From positions 1 through 41,844 of the forward strand of contig JAFGGQ010000063.1 of NCBI GenBank assembly GCA_016930435.1: a DNA stretch of 41,844 nt. Direction: 5' to 3'. Each line of letters starts with the position of its first letter. Positions within the stretch are counted from its first letter, which is position 1. Positions 1 through 8,006 of the stretch are shown here, in pieces. Below the pieces are notes generated by a model, which was not told the DNA's origin, searched no databases, and saw only the letters and a list, made by a program, of their open reading frames with translations. The position numbers and the translations under genes were made by a program. The stretch is from a bacterium (GTDB lineage: Bacteria > UBP14 > UBA6098 > JAFGQG01).

Positions 1-158
1 AGCTTATCTTTCTGATATTTGCGATTTCTTTTATAGGTTTATTTATAATATTTACAATGGTTTATACCGTATCAATCAAGCTGTGGCCAATGTCTTTTGT
101 GGTTTTTGGTGCAGCCCTAATGATACTTGAACACCTGAATAATAAAATGAGAAGATAG
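1..158 (+). CDS. C-terminal end of a membrane protein (partial)
   Basis: An open frame runs from the window edge to a TAG at 156-158 and encodes about 51 residues. It has two hydrophobic stretches (from LIFLIFAIS, then from MSFVVFGAAL) and ends in a short basic tail, NNKMRR. It looks like the last one or two membrane helices of an integral membrane protein whose start lies outside the window. The next gene starts 9 bases downstream and its ribosome binding site (AGGAGC) overlaps this stop region, so the two are probably co-transcribed. The family cannot be named from this fragment. Confidence 0.6.
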   Translation, partial: LIFLIFAISFIGLFIIFTMVYTVSIKLWPMSFVVFGAALMILEHLNNKMRR

Positions 159-167
159 GAGCTTATA

Positions 168-1601
168 ATGAATGATTCCAAAGATATAAATGTAGTATTT
201 GTAGAACCTCTGGGTTCATATTCTAATGTTTTTGCCCAGTTCATGACTATCCCAATGCTGGGCCCAATTTACCTGGGAACAATTGCAAAGAATGCTGGTT
301 ATAAGGTGGCAATTCTGAACGAGAATATACTTGGTCGAAAAGTGAGGATCGCGGAGCTGTTGGAGGCAGATATTTTATGCTTGAGCTGCATGACAGCTAC
401 AATTGACCGTGGTAAGGCTATTGCCAAACAATATAAGGATCTTCGTGAAGCACGGGGATTGCCTTCCCATTCAATTATAGGGGGAATTCACGCATCTATG
501 TTACCGGATGACGTAGTTGATCATTTTGACCAGGTTTTCGTCGGAGAGGGGGAAATAAAATTTGTGGACCTTCTTGCCGGTAAGTTCCCCGAAAAAATAG
601 TCTATGGCGACCGCCTGAAGGACTTAGACAATGTGCCTATACCCGATTTTAAGTTGATTAAAAATTATCAGAGAATCAAGGTTTATCCACTTATGACATC
701 CCGGGGTTGTCCTTATAACTGTACTTTTTGCTCGGTCACCGAAATGTTCGGTCGAGGCTATCGTATCCGTAGTATCGAAAACGTTATGGACGAGATCAAA
801 GCCCAGGGTCAAAATCGGTATTTCTTTGTAGATGATCATTTTGTAGTAAATAAAAACCGTACCAGAAAACTGTTAGATGAGATATATGCTTACAATCCCA
901 AGCTAAAGTGGTCCTGCCAGCTTAGGGCAGAAGTAGCCCGTGACCCCCAGTTAGTTAACCAAATGAAGGAAACTGGCTGCCAAACCGTCTATATCGGATT
1001 CGAGTCGATAAACCCGGAAAGTCTCAAGGAGATCAAGAAATCACAGACGGTTGAAGATATCAAAAATTCTATCCGGGTTTTTAACCAGAATGCTATCGAT
1101 GTGCATGGTATGTTCATGTTCGGCAGTGATTCTGATGACAAGGATATCTTCCAGACCACCTCCCGGTTCTGCAAAGAAAGCGGATTATCAAGCGTTCAAT
1201 ACCTTATTCTCACCCCACTGCCGGGAACGGTTTTCTATAAACAGATCGAAGCTGATGGACGGTTACTGCATAAAAACTGGGCTTTCTATGATGCACTACA
1301 TGTGGTCTTTCAACCCAAAAACCTTACTCCTGCAGAACTCCAACTAGGAATGATAGAATGCTTTAATGATTTCTATTCCTATGCTAACGCCTTCAATGAA
1401 GCTATTAATATATTCTTCCGAACTTGTGGTGCACTATTCACAAGGTTGCATCGGAGGGTTTACTTTCCCTCTATCAATTCATCACTGGTAAAGCTTTTCG
1501 GGAAAAAAATAGTGAAAAAATGGGTGAATTTCAATAAGCCATACATGGGCTACCTCAAGATCATCTCCATGAATCTTTTGCCGGACAGCTTCTCAAAATA
1601 A
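168..1601 (+). CDS. B12-binding-domain radical SAM protein
   Basis: This 477-residue protein has an N-terminal cobalamin-binding-like Rossmann region (about 10-140, with GGIHAS and VFVGEGE typical of the class). A radical SAM core follows, with the [4Fe-4S] cysteines in CPYNCTFC at 181-188 (C181, C185, C188). The architecture matches the BchE/HpnJ/P-methylase group, which carries out methylations, ring closures or lipid modifications. The classical DxHxxG cobalamin motif is not evident, so B12 may be held differently. A C-terminal segment (about 400-477) is rich in aromatic and basic residues and may bind membranes. The ATG follows an AGGAGC site, and the gene lies directly behind a membrane-protein gene. 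The substrate cannot be deduced. Confidence 0.85.
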   Translation: MNDSKDINVVFVEPLGSYSNVFAQFMTIPMLGPIYLGTIAKNAGYKVAILNENILGRKVRIAELLEADILCLSCMTATIDRGKAIAKQYKDLREARGLPSHSIIGGIHASMLPDDVVDHFDQVFVGEGEIKFVDLLAGKFPEKIVYGDRLKDLDNVPIPDFKLIKNYQRIKVYPLMTSRGCPYNCTFCSVTEMFGRGYRIRSIENVMDEIKAQGQNRYFFVDDHFVVNKNRTRKLLDEIYAYNPKLKWSCQLRAEVARDPQLVNQMKETGCQTVYIGFESINPESLKEIKKSQTVEDIKNSIRVFNQNAIDVHGMFMFGSDSDDKDIFQTTSRFCKESGLSSVQYLILTPLPGTVFYKQIEADGRLLHKNWAFYDALHVVFQPKNLTPAELQLGMIECFNDFYSYANAFNEAINIFFRTCGALFTRLHRRVYFPSINSSLVKLFGKKIVKKWVNFNKPYMGYLKIISMNLLPDSFSK

Positions 1602-1620
1602 AAAGTAGGATTATTAACCT

Positions 1621-1650
1621 TGCAATATATAAGCTATTGCATACTTTTAT
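1621..1650 (+). terminator. Candidate intrinsic terminator after the radical SAM gene
   Basis: TGCAATA at 1621-1627 and TATTGCA at 1635-1641 form a perfect 7-bp stem with a 7-base loop. A T-rich stretch (TACTTTTATTG) follows. It sits 20 bases after the radical SAM stop codon. The stem is AT-rich, so the terminator would be weak. Confidence 0.45.
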
Positions 1651-1767
1651 TGTAATCGGAACCCGTAGAGTTTTTTACTCATCAGAAGGTCAGCGGGTAT
1701 GTGTAATCTTATTCAATTAAAAGATAATTAAACGATTTGTTTCAACTATTTAACCAAGGAGTAGTAA

Positions 1768-2874
1768 ATGTTGTTCAACCTGTTTCAGAACAAAAACCTG
1801 AGTTTAACCTTGCTCTCTATTCCGATACTATTTCTGTGTCTGACTATTTGGTCATGCTCTAATGCAGACTATAATGAAACCGTTAAGCAAGCCTATGCCA
1901 TGCGTATGGAAGGGAAAGCCGATTCGACATTAATCCTATTGGAGAATGTCATAGCTGAAGATTCCACAGTGGCTCCGGTTTGGTTCGAATATGCCCGTAC
2001 CCAAATGCACATCGGATTAGGGGATCCCCGAAAATTATTCGACAATCTGGATGATATCCAAACAAGTATCAGTAAAGCAATAAAGAATGAACCGGATAAT
2101 GTTATTTATGCTTATTTTGATAGCTATTTCAAGTTTTTCAGAGCCTATATTGCCTTGATGGGTAATCAGCCCGATGTTCTGAACCGGGTAGGGGAGGTTA
2201 TTGCATCCTTTGAATCAGTACTGGCTCTTAAACCTGACTACTTAGAAGCAAAGCTATTTTTAGTAGAAACGCTGAGCCTTCCTGTTGAACTCGGTGGCGA
2301 TCCCGTTCGGGCGGAGAGCTACGTGATTCAATTAGAAAAAGAGGACCCATTTTTAGGAGCACAGGCAAGGGAATTGATCCTCCCCGATGAAGCTGACCGT
2401 GTAGAATACTGGCAAACCCTTGTAGAAGAGCATCCGGATCAGGTTGATTACCTGGCCCAGCTGGGCAAAACTTTTTTCCATCAGGATAATACCGAAAAAG
2501 GATTGGAATATATGGAAAAAGCCATCCAGGCTGACCCCTCGAGATCCCTGCTGATCCTGGATATTGGCCGTTACTATATGATGACTGCAATGATGGATGA
2601 AACCCGTTTAGAAGCTTCACTACCATTGGCGGAAGAAGCCCTAAACCGCTTCCTTGCAACTAAACCTTCTGCTTATATGAAAGCATTTACCCTGGAATTA
2701 TTGGCAAAGATCAAATGGGCATCCGGTGATAACGATATGGCAACTTCCCTGCGGGAACAAGCTGCCGCAATAGACCCCTATTATTCCAAAGCAATGGGGA
2801 TCCCACCGGAATTGCTTTTCAATGCGCCCTATGAGATCTCACATTATCATAGTTACTTTTTCAGACCATTTTAG
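1768..2874 (+). CDS. TPR-repeat lipoprotein
   Basis: This 368-residue protein has a signal peptide whose hydrophobic core ends in a lipobox-like IWSC, with Cys30 as the predicted lipidation site. The rest is helical with tetratricopeptide-type repeats, for example around 35-70, 215-260 and 290-345 (patterns such as YLAQLGKTFF and GLEYMEKAIQADP). TPR lipoproteins of this type act as scaffolds at the outer or inner membrane, and no catalytic motif is visible. The gene starts with ATG after an AAGGAG site. It follows a terminator-like hairpin and is probably transcribed on its own. Confidence 0.75.
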   Translation: MLFNLFQNKNLSLTLLSIPILFLCLTIWSCSNADYNETVKQAYAMRMEGKADSTLILLENVIAEDSTVAPVWFEYARTQMHIGLGDPRKLFDNLDDIQTSISKAIKNEPDNVIYAYFDSYFKFFRAYIALMGNQPDVLNRVGEVIASFESVLALKPDYLEAKLFLVETLSLPVELGGDPVRAESYVIQLEKEDPFLGAQARELILPDEADRVEYWQTLVEEHPDQVDYLAQLGKTFFHQDNTEKGLEYMEKAIQADPSRSLLILDIGRYYMMTAMMDETRLEASLPLAEEALNRFLATKPSAYMKAFTLELLAKIKWASGDNDMATSLREQAAAIDPYYSKAMGIPPELLFNAPYEISHYHSYFFRPF

Positions 2875-2933
2875 TAATCCCTTTTGTTTTTTTTAAAAAC
2901 GGTTAATATTAATCGGTACGGGAAGGAGAAAAC

Positions 2934-3206
2934 GTGGATTTTAAATTGGCAACTACAGTATTTTTATCGATTTTTTTGGCAGAATTGGGTGACAAAACAC
3001 AATTTGCAACCATGCTTTTTGCTGCCAACAAGGAAACTAATAATATAACCGTCTTCTTAGGAGCTTCTTTAGCTCTGATATTAGCTGCAGGGATAGGGGT
3101 TCTGGCGGGTAGTTTTATCTCCCGTTTTCTCAGTGAAAAGCACTTGCATTATATCGCAGGGGTCGGTTTTGTCTGTATCGGAATCTGGACCTTGATAAAA
3201 GCTTAG
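2934..3206 (+). CDS. Half-size TMEM165/GDT1 (UPF0016) cation transporter
   Basis: A 90-residue membrane protein with the UPF0016 signature E-L-G-D-K-T at residues 17-22 and three predicted membrane helices. Family members move Mn2+ or Ca2+ across membranes. The eukaryotic and cyanobacterial forms carry two copies of the ExGD motif in about 200 residues, whereas this gene encodes only one half. A working transporter would therefore need a homodimer or a partner. The start is a GTG placed 5 bases behind a strong GGAAGGAG site. No second half-gene occurs next to it in this window. Confidence 0.85.
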   Translation: MDFKLATTVFLSIFLAELGDKTQFATMLFAANKETNNITVFLGASLALILAAGIGVLAGSFISRFLSEKHLHYIAGVGFVCIGIWTLIKA

Positions 3207-3272
3207 CAGATAATCATGGGCTTTTAATAAAAATATGAATATTAAACATTTCTAAACATTGAAAGGTCAATA

Positions 3273-3632
3273 ATGGAACTTGAATTGGTCAAAAGGGCAG
3301 AGCAATGCTATCTGAGAGGTCCCATCGGAAAGAGACTACTAAGCAGTCCTCTGCAGATTATGGAACTTCTTAATGAATGCGCCAATCATAATACTAACTT
3401 GATCCTTCTCCGGGCAGAAAACCTGACTCCGGGCTTCTTTGATTTGAGTTCCAGAGAGGCTGGCGAGATCTTGCAGAAATTCAGTAATTATAGGATAAAA
3501 GCAGCTTTAGTGATTTCCTCAGATCAGGAAAAGTCCCGAATGTTCAACGAGATGAGCCTGGAAACCAATCGGGGAAACATCTTTCGGATCTTCGAGAAGG
3601 TCGAACAAGCCGAACAATGGCTGTTATCCTAA
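3273..3632 (+). CDS. DUF4180 domain protein
   Basis: This 119-residue soluble protein matches the DUF4180 pattern: ILLRAENLTPGFFDL near 45-60, AGEILQKFSNYRIKAALV near 63-81, then ETNRGNIFRIF and a final W near the C-terminus. The family has no established biochemical function. It is common in Bacteroidetes and Firmicutes, often near regulators or transporters. The ATG at 3273 is preceded by GAAAGG. It may be co-transcribed with the GDT1 half-transporter 66 bases upstream. Confidence 0.8.
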   Translation: MELELVKRAEQCYLRGPIGKRLLSSPLQIMELLNECANHNTNLILLRAENLTPGFFDLSSREAGEILQKFSNYRIKAALVISSDQEKSRMFNEMSLETNRGNIFRIFEKVEQAEQWLLS

Positions 3633-3676
3633 AACACTTAGCTAACCAATTACCTAAATGAACAGGAGGATGAAGG

Positions 3677-4507
3677 ATGATGATCATGAAACGCTTGATT
3701 TGTATTATCATAATGTGCTTGACAGTATTTACTATTGCTCATAGCCAGGAAACCTATCCCCGCTTAAAAACCGTAGCCGAACTCGGATACTTGGGGGTCT
3801 TATCCCATAAAATACAATTCAGTAAAGATGGTACATATTTTCCTTATCATGAAGAGGGCGGACAGGATGTGTTATTTGCCACCAGTCGGTTTTCCCTGGA
3901 ATTGGACCTCGATTCTAAAAGTACTTTGATATTCCTTTATCAACCTCTTTTGATCGAAACCCGGGAAATTCTTGAGGATGATCTTATCGTGAATGGACTT
4001 GTTTTCCCCATGGGGACTCCGGTTAAGTTCACCTATGGTTTTCCCTTTTACCGGTTAAGTTATTTAAGGGAATTACTGGCCGCCAATGATGATTGGGATC
4101 TGGGAGTGGGTTTCTCCCTGCAGATTCGGAATGCTACTATTTCCTTTGAATCTCTGGACGGCGAGTTATTCCGGACCGAAAGGGATGTGGGGCCAGTACC
4201 GGTTTTAAAAATCAGGGTCGCCAGGTACTTTTCGGATAAATATTGGGTTGCTCTGGAAGGTGACGGCATCTACGCCCCGATAAGTTACCTGAATGGCAGT
4301 AACGAAGAGATTACAGGAGCGATACTGGATGCCAGCTTGAGAATGGGAATAACGCTCACTGAACCCGCAAAGGCTTTTTTTAACTTGCGTTATCTGGGAG
4401 GGGGCGCAGTGGGAACCAGTGAAGACGATCAGGGACCGGGTGATGGCTATGTGAAGAACTGGCTGCATTTCCTTACCGCAACAGTAGGATTCTCTTTTGA
4501 AATATAG
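3677..4507 (+). CDS. Signal-peptide-bearing outer-membrane beta-barrel protein, unknown function
   Basis: A 276-residue exported protein. The N-terminus (MMIMKRLICIIIMCLTVFTI then AHSQ) is a Sec signal peptide with a cleavage site near AHSQ. The rest alternates hydrophobic and polar residues in strand-length blocks and ends in an aromatic-rich strand, TATVGFSFEI, as outer-membrane barrels do. Three ATG codons lie close together (3677, 3680, 3686). The SD AGGAGG at 3664-3669 is best spaced for 3677. I do not recognise a named family. Confidence 0.65.
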   Translation: MMIMKRLICIIIMCLTVFTIAHSQETYPRLKTVAELGYLGVLSHKIQFSKDGTYFPYHEEGGQDVLFATSRFSLELDLDSKSTLIFLYQPLLIETREILEDDLIVNGLVFPMGTPVKFTYGFPFYRLSYLRELLAANDDWDLGVGFSLQIRNATISFESLDGELFRTERDVGPVPVLKIRVARYFSDKYWVALEGDGIYAPISYLNGSNEEITGAILDASLRMGITLTEPAKAFFNLRYLGGGAVGTSEDDQGPGDGYVKNWLHFLTATVGFSFEI

Positions 4508-4549
4508 ACGGTTAATCATCTGTCTGAATAAATTTTGGAGAGCTTTATA

Positions 4550-4690
4550 ATGCCTCCAATAAAACTGGCGATCGACCCTCTGGGGAAAGAAATGCAACCT
4601 GTTGCATTGGTTTATCGAAACAAGAATATTGGAATGGAGATCACGGACTTTGCCTTCATTGCTAATCTTATTAGCGATCCGGTTGATTAA
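4550..4690 (+). CDS. Small ORF, 46 residues, unknown
   Basis: An ATG at 4550 preceded by a GGAG at 4537-4540 opens a 46-codon frame that contains PPIKLAIDPLGKEMQPVAL and ends with TAATAG. Composition is protein-like and the spacing to the SD is acceptable, but no family is recognised. It may be a true small protein or a remnant of a longer gene. About 90 non-coding bases follow before the LysE-type gene. Confidence 0.3.
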   Translation: MPPIKLAIDPLGKEMQPVALVYRNKNIGMEITDFAFIANLISDPVD

Positions 4691-4780
4691 TAGAAAAAGA
4701 CCTTTACGGGTTTTTACTAGGAACCAATATTGGGAAATTAAAATGAAGAAAATGATAGTGCTCCATAAACTTCTACCTTA

Positions 4781-5413
4781 ATGATTATACCCTCGATCCC
4801 TACTCTATTTCTCTTTCTTACCGCCTCAATTTTGTTGATTCTTGCGCCAGGACCGGATATTGTATTCTTAGTTACCCAGAGCATTCGGTATGGTCCTAAG
4901 GCAGGCTTCTCCACTGCCATGGGGCTGGCGTCGGGTAACTTAGTACACACGTTGGCAGCAGCATTGGGCCTTTCCCTGGTTTTCCAAAAATCCGCCTTAG
5001 CCTTCAATTTGTTGAAGATCGCCGGTGCCCTTTACCTCCTGTATCTTTGCTATCTTACTATAAGGAACCGGAAAAACCTCTTGGGGAATTCTATGGATAC
5101 CTTTCCAAAGATACCAGCAATGGTTATAAAAGGGTTCTTGATGAATATCACCAATCCCCGTGTAGCCCTCTTCTTCCTGGCTTTTCTCCCCCAATTCGTA
5201 AATCCGGACCAGGGCAGCTTTCTCCTCCAGGTGTTGACCCTGGGAACTATCTTTATTGTTTTGGTAGTACTGCTTTTTGGAATAATCGGCTTGACCGCTG
5301 GGTTCCTGGGGACATTATTGACCCAGAATTCTAAGATTAATAAAACAGTTACCTGGCTAAGTGTCCTGGTCTATTTAGTGCTGGCAGTTAGACTATTACT
5401 AATCAAGTTGTGA
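4781..5413 (+). CDS. LysE/RhtB-family amino-acid exporter
   Basis: A 210-residue inner-membrane protein with about six membrane helices. It carries the family hallmark APGPD near residues 22-26, followed by a G-rich segment (YGPKAGFSTAMGLASGN) and the mid-protein NPRVALFFLAFLPQFV. The LysE/RhtB superfamily exports amino acids such as lysine, homoserine, threonine or leucine, and the substrate cannot be told from sequence. Length is typical of the family. No clear SD precedes the ATG, so the exact start is less certain. It is convergent with the ArsR-type gene, with only 15 bases between the two stops. Confidence 0.85.
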   Translation: MIIPSIPTLFLFLTASILLILAPGPDIVFLVTQSIRYGPKAGFSTAMGLASGNLVHTLAAALGLSLVFQKSALAFNLLKIAGALYLLYLCYLTIRNRKNLLGNSMDTFPKIPAMVIKGFLMNITNPRVALFFLAFLPQFVNPDQGSFLLQVLTLGTIFIVLVVLLFGIIGLTAGFLGTLLTQNSKINKTVTWLSVLVYLVLAVRLLLIKL

Positions 5414-5428
5414 TCCTTAAGCCTTTTT

Positions 5429-6004
5429 TTATGAAGAAGTCACTTTCCAATAGATACCTTGCTTCCGTTTCATGAAACTGTAGTCCACCAAGTAGCGCCG
5501 CAGTGTCGCTACATCATCATTGAACTCCAATAATATCCGGTTCACTTCCATCTCCCGGTATTCCTTTCCCGCCTTGAACGCCTGAACTACTTCCTCTAAT
5601 AATATCAAACGCTTCTTTAACTTGGCTGGAAATAGGATTATCCGCCCCTGTTTCATAAAGGTTTTAATTACCTTTTCCCGGTAAGCTTCCTCATTGACCC
5701 GGTCAGGCAAAATAGACCGGGGTAAGAGCGCTGCGCTTGAAATGGTCCTATTGAAAGTATTGGACTTTAAGGAATAAGTATTGTAGTATTGCTCTTTACG
5801 GGAGCTTAGCAATCCGACCTCACTGAGCTTGGCCAGATGAAAAGAAATCGTAGCTGGCTTTAAATTGAGTATTTCAGCAAGTTCTTCACCATGGCGGGGT
5901 TTTATCCGGATAAGATTGAGTATTAAAAGCCGGGTAGGATGCCCTAATGCTCGAAATAACTGTGCTCGCATTTCAATGCTGTTTGCATCTTCATTCTTGA
6001 TCAT
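5429..6004 (-). CDS. ArsR-family regulator fused to DUF2087
   Basis: This 191-residue protein has an N-terminal winged-helix ArsR/SmtB-type domain (about 12-90, with FRALGHPTRLLILNLI and a recognition region ATISFHLAKLSEVGLL). A C-terminal DUF2087 domain (about 115-185) ends in YLVDYSFMKRKQGIYW. DUF2087 is usually fused to or paired with ArsR-type HTH proteins and its ligand is unknown. No classical metal-binding ELCVCDL motif is present, so a metal sensor is unlikely. I chose the ATG at 6004 because GGAGG lies 5 bases upstream. A TTG 15 bases earlier is in frame but would include the SD. The gene overlaps the end of the small gene upstream by 14 bases. Confidence 0.8.
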   Translation of the reverse strand: MIKNEDANSIEMRAQLFRALGHPTRLLILNLIRIKPRHGEELAEILNLKPATISFHLAKLSEVGLLSSRKEQYYNTYSLKSNTFNRTISSAALLPRSILPDRVNEEAYREKVIKTFMKQGRIILFPAKLKKRLILLEEVVQAFKAGKEYREMEVNRILLEFNDDVATLRRYLVDYSFMKRKQGIYWKVTSS

Positions 6005-6233
6005 TGTTGCCTCCAGCAAACCTGTACCATAAGTTAGATAGTTCCAGAATATGTTTTAATATATTCCTTTTAAGCTGATCCTTCAGTAGAAATTCCCGAT
6101 CATCAAAAAGCTTAAATTTCTCGATTTCCTGAGCAGAATGTTTTACAGTGCTATGAAGGATCATCTTAAATGAATTTGAAAGCGTAGCTAACCCAGGTAA
6201 CTCACTATAAAAAAGCTCACTGAATTCCTTCAT
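5991..6233 (-). CDS. Small protein (80 aa) co-transcribed with ArsR-DUF2087
   Basis: An 80-codon gene starting with ATG five bases behind a perfect AAGGAG, with its end overlapping the start of the ArsR-type gene by 14 bases. The overlap implies translational coupling. The protein is mostly helical and rich in Phe, Leu and Lys, with no signal peptide, membrane segment or cysteine cluster. I do not recognise a family. It could be a partner or antagonist of the regulator encoded next to it. Confidence 0.65.
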   Translation of the reverse strand: MKEFSELFYSELPGLATLSNSFKMILHSTVKHSAQEIEKFKLFDDREFLLKDQLKRNILKHILELSNLWYRFAGGNNDQE

Positions 6234-6300
6234 ACCAACTCCTTTTAATTAAAATAACACAATATTAATATGCTGATTATGCTTAGATATATAACTAACT

Positions 6301-6331
6301 ATTATAATAAATATAATACTAATATTGTCAA
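6301..6331 (-). promoter_or_regulatory. Promoter with inverted repeat over the -10 box (small ORF / ArsR operon)
   Basis: On the minus strand TTGACA (6331-6326) and TATAAT (6306-6301) are exact consensus hexamers, spaced 19 bases, which is slightly long. The -10 box is one arm of a perfect inverted repeat ATTATA-N5-TATAAT (6301-6317). This is a natural place for an ArsR-type protein to bind and repress its own operon. A longer, more widely spaced inverted pair CAATATTA (6260-6267) and TAATATTG (6320-6327) brackets the region. The sequence is AT-rich, so chance matches are possible. Confidence 0.45.
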
Positions 6332-6420
6332 TACAAAAGTTAAATTATTTCCATTTTGGAGCAAGCTTAAATGACCAGATGCCCTTAATATCACAATATA
6401 AAGGCTTTTCATATTAATGT

Positions 6421-6703
6421 GCGGATCAAATAATTTTAGCAGGGTCCGCACGTATTTGCATCTGTCGGGAAGAGACCTGCGGGTCGCCTATTTGCTCTAT
6501 CCGTAAATGCGTACTGGAACGGAATATCGAACTTTGTCCATGCTGCGAAGATTATCCCTGCTACCGCATCGAAGAATTGGCCAAAGGATACCCCAGGTTT
6601 TGATCCCCGACGGACGCCGAATAAAGGAGATCGGGCTTTCTGAATGTATTAAAGAGCAGAAAGAAAGGGTAAGACCGGGTTTTACTATACGTATATTCGC
6701 TGA
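6421..6703 (+). pseudogene. Decayed DUF3795 (cysteine-rich, zinc-binding-like) gene
   Basis: Frame 1 reads a conserved DUF3795 block: CREETCGSPICSIRKCVLE, then NIELCPCCEDYPCYRIEELA, and hits TGA at 6601-6603. The continuation (LIPDGRRIKEIGL then KEQKERVRPGF) is in the next frame from 6600. A further shift is needed for the family-like ending YYTYIR with a TGA at 6701. No start codon or intact N-terminal cysteine segment is present. The signature cysteine spacing (C-x4-C, CxxCEDYPC) makes the family assignment good even though the gene is broken by at least two frameshifts. The decay could be partly assembly error. Confidence 0.7.
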
Positions 6704-6881
6704 TCACCGTACGATATCCCTGAATAATCCACAATTCGTATAGACTTATCACGATCCGTAAACTCGATTAGCCCACAAACCAGATCGGTCTAAAAGAAGC
6801 TTGAGTTCCTTTGGAAATATCTTATTTTATAAATACAAGGAAAATTTAATAACTGAAATTTTTAGTAGAGAGTATGATAAA

Positions 6882-7242
6882 ATGAATGAGCTTGTACTGA
6901 TATTATCCGTAGCTTTATTAGACCTTATATCGCTAAATTTTGCCCAGGAGCAATTCGAAAGGGATACTATTTCCACAGCTTCCGGATCCCTGGTGATGAC
7001 CTTTATCGGCCAATGTACATTGATGTTCGAATTTGATGAAAAGGTTATACAAACAGATTATGCTTTTTTACCAATGAACCTCCCATATACCATGAGTGCG
7101 AAGATGGTCGTAGATGCGGTAAATCTCTTTCATCCCCAGTTGCTTTATCCCTGTCATTACGGGGGATGCCAAGATCGAAGAACTGCTAACCCTTATGGAT
7201 GAAAGGGAGGATTGCCAGCGAAGGATCAGGCAAATTCAATAG
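6882..7242 (+). pseudogene. Internally deleted and frameshifted MBL-fold metallo-hydrolase
   Basis: The frame begins with a signal-peptide-like segment (MNELVLILSVALLDLISLNF then AQEQF). It continues with the first strands of an exported metallo-beta-lactamase-fold hydrolase (GSLVMTFIGQCTLMFEF, KVIQTD). At about 7057-7062 it jumps directly to the C-terminal part of the same family (AFLPMNLPYTM, then LFHPQLLYPCHYG). The HxHxDH metal-binding core, roughly 120-150 residues, is absent. Within the GGGGG run at 7161-7165 the frame changes by one base, and the normal C-terminus (DAKIEELLTLMDERE) continues in another frame to TAG at 7240-7242. It cannot encode an active hydrolase. Confidence 0.75.
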
Positions 7243-7268
7243 TCATTACTGTTAGTAAGGTGATTTAA

Positions 7269-7733
7269 TTGGAATACAGAAAAATTAATTATTTAAAAGC
7301 GCTGGTTGGGTATCTGGGATTGCTTCAAGTTGCCCACTTCTTTGTATTGATTAGGGCGGGGATTATGCTATTTCGAAGGGGCATTTGGGGATTTCCAGCC
7401 TCGCCTCCTCCCGACGGCTGGAGCAGCCAGGCGGTATTCTTTCTGATTGCATTGGGGATTATCGATGGATTGAACGCCATAGTCAGCTTGGTCTTCGTCT
7501 ATCTCTTCTTTAAAGGTAATACCTGCCGGCTTTGGCTGGGAACGTTAACCCTCACAGCCATAATGATTACCGGATTTACATACTCTCTCGTGATTATCGG
7601 AACCGGTGCCCTTGAATGCTATCCTGGTCAGTATTTGGGTATAGGCTTAGCATTTCTGCCCATTCTTATTCTAACTATCATCTTCATCGGACGGGCAGGT
7701 AAAACCGATCCCGGGCAGAGGACTATCCCTTAA
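7269..7733 (+). CDS. Four-helix integral membrane protein, unknown function
   Basis: This 154-residue hydrophobic protein has four predicted membrane segments (about 10-32, 55-80, 88-110, 122-145) and a short charged C-terminal tail. The start is TTG at 7269, with AAGGTG at 7256-7261 as ribosome binding site. No conserved motif was recognised. It follows the decayed MBL-fold gene and precedes a separate promoter for the RRM gene, so it may be read from upstream or from its own promoter. Confidence 0.6.
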   Translation: MEYRKINYLKALVGYLGLLQVAHFFVLIRAGIMLFRRGIWGFPASPPPDGWSSQAVFFLIALGIIDGLNAIVSLVFVYLFFKGNTCRLWLGTLTLTAIMITGFTYSLVIIGTGALECYPGQYLGIGLAFLPILILTIIFIGRAGKTDPGQRTIP

Positions 7734-7826
7734 TATTGTCAAAGTTGATTACGGTAGTGATACGCAGTTAATCTGGGCAAATTTAACTATTTATTAAAGT
7801 CAACGTAAAAATAATTCAATAATCTA

Positions 7827-7854
7827 TTGACAATAATCAATGCTCGTGTATTTT
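7827..7854 (+). promoter_or_regulatory. Candidate promoter of the RRM RNA-binding-protein gene
   Basis: TTGACA at 7827-7832 is an exact -35 consensus, followed after 16 bases by TATTTT at 7849-7854. Transcription from here would give a leader of about 150 bases before the GTG at 8013, long for a single small gene and similar in size to cold-shock gene leaders. Confidence 0.5.
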
Positions 7855-7935
7855 TCCTATGTTTAATATCTCATATTAACTAGATTACCAAAATGGGGTA
7901 TCCGGTAAGAGAGATATTTTGTTCAGTGAATGAGC

Positions 7936-8006
7936 ATTGGGAAAGTACATTGGTAGGGATTTCCCAATAGCGTATAACTAACCATATTTGTTCCTTACCA
8001 AAGGAG
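7936..8006 (+). promoter_or_regulatory. Structured leader with SD-sequestering hairpin
   Basis: Two hairpins precede the RRM gene. ATTGGGAAA (7936-7944) pairs perfectly with TTTCCCAAT (7960-7968) over 9 bp. Closer to the gene, TCCTT (7992-7996) pairs with AAGGA (8001-8005) across a four-base ACCA loop. This buries most of the Shine-Dalgarno AAGGAG (8001-8006), which lies 7 bases ahead of the GTG start. The second stem is short, so it would be marginally stable and could respond to temperature or to protein binding. Confidence 0.45.

Noticed and set aside
2228-2659. 143-codon minus-strand frame
   Set aside because: It lies entirely inside the TPR lipoprotein gene and has low-complexity Gly/Pro/Ser content.
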